Below, piece after piece: positions 17,963-21,539 of a DNA stretch of 21,539 nt (within the stretch, counting starts at the first letter, position 1; every line of letters starts with the position of its first letter). The stretch is from positions 622,840-644,378 of the forward strand of contig GG745352.1 in NCBI GenBank assembly GCA_000151295.1, read 5' to 3'. The position numbers were made by a program, and so were the translations under genes. Below the pieces are notes generated by a model. It saw only the letters and a program-made list of their open reading frames with translations. It was not told where the DNA came from and did no database searches. This DNA is from Allomyces macrogynus ATCC 38327. Its lineage: Eukaryota > Blastocladiomycota > Blastocladiomycetes > Blastocladiales > Blastocladiaceae.

Positions 17963-20900
17963 ATGGCGTCTGCGCCGCCCGCGGGCCCATCGGCCAAGGC
18001 GCCCGAGCTCGCAGCCTCCAAGCACAAGCGATCAGCACCATTCCATGCTTCAACGACGATTCCCGTGCCCGCAACCGCAACGGTGCCTACCAAAACACAC
18101 GGAAACGCTTCGGGACCTGCGCGCGCACGCACCGACTCGGTCCTGAGCGCCATGGCCGCCATGGGCAGCAGCAGCAACAGCAACAACAACAGCAACAGCG
18201 ATCACGAGCATCCGCCCGCATCTGCATCTACGTCACGACGCCGTGGCTCGGCACCCAACCCAGCGCACCAGCAACGCCGTCGGTCGCTCTGGCTTGGGAC
18301 GAGCGGGTCGAGCTTTGATTCCGACGATGCCGACGACGAGGGTCGCAGTACAGCATCGCCGCTCGCGGCACTGCGGTCCCGGCTCGCGAAAACGTCGGCG
18401 AGCGCAGCGCGCGCTGTGTCCAAGGCCGTTGCGTCCAAGTCGACTTCTGGAAACGGTGCGGGGGCAGCAAACGTGCGTTTGCCGGCGGGCCGAAGTAGCG
18501 GTGATCAGCCGGAAATGGAGGCAGGCACTGGTGGTGGTCGTGCTGCTGGTGCTGCTGTTGCCCCTGCCGCGACCACGACTACCGCACCTGTCCCGCCCGC
18601 GGCACCACCAGCGGCACCAGCGGCTGTGACCGTCATTTACACGGTCCCGCGTCGGCCTTCGGGCTCGCGACTCGCGGCTGCCGTCGCTGCTGCGTTCACG
18701 CCCGCTGCTGCACCCGCTGCACCCCCCACTAAGGCCCCTTTGCCCGCTCCTGTACCCGCACCCGCATCCTCGGCTGGTACCGCAACGACTTCGCCGTCCG
18801 ATAATGTGCCGATTGCCATGCTCGCGACGCGCGCGGCCACTTTCCACGGGACTCCTTCAACCTCGTCGGCCTCCACCTCGTCTGCCAACGCGGCCGCATC
18901 CTCTGGCGTGATCCCGCGCCGCAAGGCCAGCGGCAGCCACGCTCCACCGCTCCGTCGCCCGGCATCCATGGTGCACGACGTTTCCTCGCCCGAGTTCCAG
19001 CACCTGGCCGGGATTTTCGGGTGGAATCTGGCCTCGGGCCGGCCCGACGTGCGGTCGCCGCGACCCGGGTCTGATTCGCCGCCCACAACAGCCATTCCGT
19101 CTCCGCCCATGCCGACACCGTCGTCTGCCGCGGGCTCCGTCTTCCAGCGCCGCCACCAGAGCGACGTGAATTGGTGGAAGTCGATCGAGGCCTCCTACAA
19201 GAAGCGTGCGTCGGCAGCGTCGAATGGCTCGGCCAATGCGACGCCGGGGGTCGTGCCCGCAATGCCGACGAACGCGGGACGCAATTCGGTGCGGTCGTCG
19301 CGCGCGTGGCCGGGTGGAAGAGTGAGTACTGCAGGGAACGTGGCAGGCACGGTCGGGTCGCCACTCGCCGCAAAAGGGCCGGAGATGCAATCTCCTGCGA
19401 GTGCGACAGCGCCCGAACAGGTCACTCCACCCGGCGAGTTGCAGACGAAGCCCGCGCTGACGGTCGATCCAGCCGTGCCCGCTGCGTATTCGTCGACCGT
19501 CGATGTGTCGCCCGTGTCGTCATCCAGCGACCCGGTCCCGCCGCAGTGCCCGACCCCGTCTGACGCGGCCGCTGCGCTCGACGACGACGTGGCTCTGCTC
19601 ACGCATGAGCGGCGGCGGCAAGAACGGGTCGCTGCTGCGGCCGCTAAGCGCAAATCGCAATTGCTCGTCGCGCCCGTCATTTCGCTGACACGCACGACAT
19701 CGACCCGCGTGTTGAGCCAACACCGGCACCACCACCACCACGCCATGCGTCGTCGCGCGCGGTCGTCGTCCCCGCCAGCGCACCATTTGGACCCGACCGA
19801 CTCAGATACGGGCGTGAGCGAGATGTCGGTCGTGCACAGCAGCGTCGCGACCGCGTCGGCGACCGACGAGACGACGACGACCGCCGACGACGACACTGAC
19901 GCTGACGAACCCACTGCGCAGGCCAGCGACCCTTCCACACCCGTACCCGCACCCGACCAACCGACCCCGCGCGCGGCGCGTACACGTGCACGCACGCGGT
20001 CGTTTGATGTGGTCGCGAACGCAGCTCTCCCCTCCCCGCCGGCTGCAGCCGCCCCCACGCCGTCACACCGCTTGCGCACGACGCCGAGCCCGCGTCACCT
20101 GCCATCGGTCATTGCCGACCCGATCCCGGCCCCCTGCCGTGTCGCGCCGTTACCGGACATGCCCGCACACCTTGGATTCACTGTGGCTGAATTCGAGACG
20201 ACCGTCGACGTGTTTGCGTGGGCCGGGATCGCACCGGGTGGAGGCGAGGCCGCGTCGGCGGTCGAACTCGTGCGCCGGTTGACGCGGGACGTGGATTACG
20301 AGTTTCTGTCGGACTTTTTCTTGGTCTACCGCCAGTTCCTCGACCCGCTGGTGTTGGCGAAACTGCTGGTGTTGCGGCTGCGCGCGGCGGTGCCGTACCC
20401 GGACGATGACGATGAACGGCGCGTGGTGCGGTTGCGCACGTTTGTGGTGCTACGGTACGGTTCTTGCGCTGTGTGCTGCGATGCCGCGGGTCGATGCTGA
20501 CTGATCAATGAGCGACGCCAGGCATTGGATCAACCAGTACTACGAGTACGACTTTGCCGATAACAAGAAGCTGCGGCGGTACATGTCCAAGGCGCTCAAA
20601 GTACGCTCACGACTTGCTGACCATTCCTGCAACGACTCCGCCCTCTCACCACTCATTTTCTCCCTCGCGCACTAGACCATGACCTACATGCCTGTGCTCA
20701 TGAGCACCGGCATGGACCGCCGTATGATCCGCGCGCTTAAGCACCTGTGGATCCAGAACGCCGACCAGTACGGGTCGGCCCGCTCCCCGACCACCACCGT
20801 CAACGGCGGCACGACTCCGTCCCCGCCCTCGGCCGCCGCGACCCCCTCCATGACGCACGTCGAACTCCCTCCCGCCCCGCCGAAACCGCGCCCGCTCGCT

Positions 20901-21539
20901 GCAGCCCCGCGCTCGAGCGTCTGGTCCTCGACGACCGGCACATCCGACGAGGGCCCGATTCATCCGCTGTCGCGACTGCAAATTCCGACCCCCGGATCAA
21001 CGTCAGGCCAGTCGTCGGCCGCGACCTCGTGCTGTGTGACCCCGATTACCGGGGACGACCCGACCTTGGTCGCCGCGTACGCGGCGCTCCGCGGGCCGTC
21101 CGTGATCGACCCGGCGGCCGCCGCCGTCGCTGCTGCTGCCGGTGCCCGGCTCCAAGGTGCCGCACGGGGCGTGCGCGAATCGGTCGACTCGGGCGTGAAC
21201 CTGTCGAGCCGCACGTCGCTCGTGTCCGGTGTTGGTAATAGCGGTCCCGGTCGCCGCGCACGCGCGCGGGACACGCTCTTGGCCGCGACCGACGAGGAGG
21301 ACGAAGATCCGGTCCCGCCGCCGGGCCCCGCTCGGGCGCAGTCCGTGCCCCGTATCAATTGGACTCGAGCGTCACGTCCAACAATGGTGACGGTCGGGCG
21401 CTTGGCCGGGGGGGGGGGTTGCACGTCCAAGGACGAGGACGACGACGCCCAAGCAAAGGGTCGCTACGGCTCCGACCCGGTCCCCGAACGGCCGGGTCCC
21501 TTTGCCCCCCCCACCAACCGACCCATGTGTCGATTCCAG
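17963..21539 (+). CDS. Lte1-like Ras-family GEF, N-terminal part (runs off the window)
   Basis: Predicted guanine nucleotide exchange factor of the Cdc25/Lte1 type. In yeast, Lte1 acts in the mitotic exit network around the GTPase Tem1. Exons 17963-20454, 20522-20600 and 20676 to the window end give 1145 residues so far, with no stop reached. Introns are 67 bp (GTACGG to GCCAG, CTGAC/CTGAT branch) and 75 bp (GTACGC to CACTAG). The ATG sits in GCCATGG. Residues 1-735 are low-complexity Ser/Ala/Pro/Thr with a Ser-Asn tract and a His5 run. The RasGEF_N domain covers about 740-860: VELVRRLTRDVDYEFLSDFF, VYRQFLDPLVLAKLLVLRLR and, across the splice, VRLRTFVVLRHWINQYYEYD. The VRTFVVLRHW style is closest to Lte1, as against Cdc25 or Bud5. 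Another disordered linker follows (from about 890). The catalytic RasGEF domain must lie beyond 21539, so activity cannot be judged. Confidence 0.85.
18165..18199. repeat. CAG/CAA trinucleotide tract in the Lte1-like gene
   Basis: AGCAGCAGCAACAGCAACAACAAC-type repeat in coding sequence, read in frame as a Ser/Asn tract. It is a likely length-variable microsatellite. A reading frame shifted by one base would give polyglutamine. Confidence 0.85.
21408..21418. repeat. G11 homopolymer in coding sequence
   Basis: Eleven consecutive G residues inside exon 3 of the Lte1-like gene, read as Gly codons. As printed, the frame stays open to the window end. A one-base length error here would shift the frame of everything downstream. 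Confidence 0.85.

Overview
This is nuclear DNA from a GC-rich eukaryote, almost certainly a fungus. Most genes are broken by short introns of about 55-83 bp (one is 177 bp), with GT donors, mostly GTACGT/GTRNGY-like, AG acceptors and frequent CTGAY-type branch sites. There are no bacterial operons or Shine-Dalgarno sites. The gene content fits a fungus: an Lte1-like Ras-family exchange factor, an MCH/SLC16-type transporter and a Cwc21 homologue. High GC, an SRRM2-like serine/arginine (RS) tail on Cwc21, and a bulb-lectin gene next to a leucine-rich F-box-like gene suggest an early-diverging zoosporic fungus (Blastocladiomycota such as Allomyces or Catenaria). That placement is inference and I hold it loosely.

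Layout: seven protein genes and one pseudogene, all on the + strand. (1) 554-2530, mitotic-type cyclin, 3 exons. (2) 3982-6891, M1 zinc aminopeptidase, 2 exons. (3) 8288-9875, monocarboxylate-transporter-like MFS permease, 2 exons, followed directly by (4) about 9960-10319, a decayed and internally deleted second copy of the C-terminal half of the same kind of permease. (5) 10590-12693, spliceosomal Cwc21/SRRM2 homologue with a tail of over 400 residues rich in RS dipeptides, 2 exons. (6) 13260-14863, a bulb-type (mannose-binding-like) lectin domain fused to a long helical/coiled-coil region, 4 exons. (7) 15428-17251, single-exon leucine-rich-repeat protein with an F-box-like N-terminus. (8) 17963 to beyond the window end, Lte1-like guanine nucleotide exchange factor, 3 exons visible, C-terminal catalytic domain outside the window.

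The genes do not form one pathway. Cyclin and the Lte1-like GEF both belong to cell-cycle control, but they lie 15 kb apart with unrelated genes between. The accessory genes (permease, lectin, LRR) have recognisable TATA-like boxes. The core genes for cyclin, Cwc21 and Lte1 have none that I can see. The most unusual items are the lectin/coiled-coil gene, which has a 75-bp stop-free intron inside the lectin domain and a cluster of TGACGT motifs upstream, and the permease pseudogene. Intergenic stretches of 0.3-1.5 kb hold simple-sequence tracts but no further gene that I can support.
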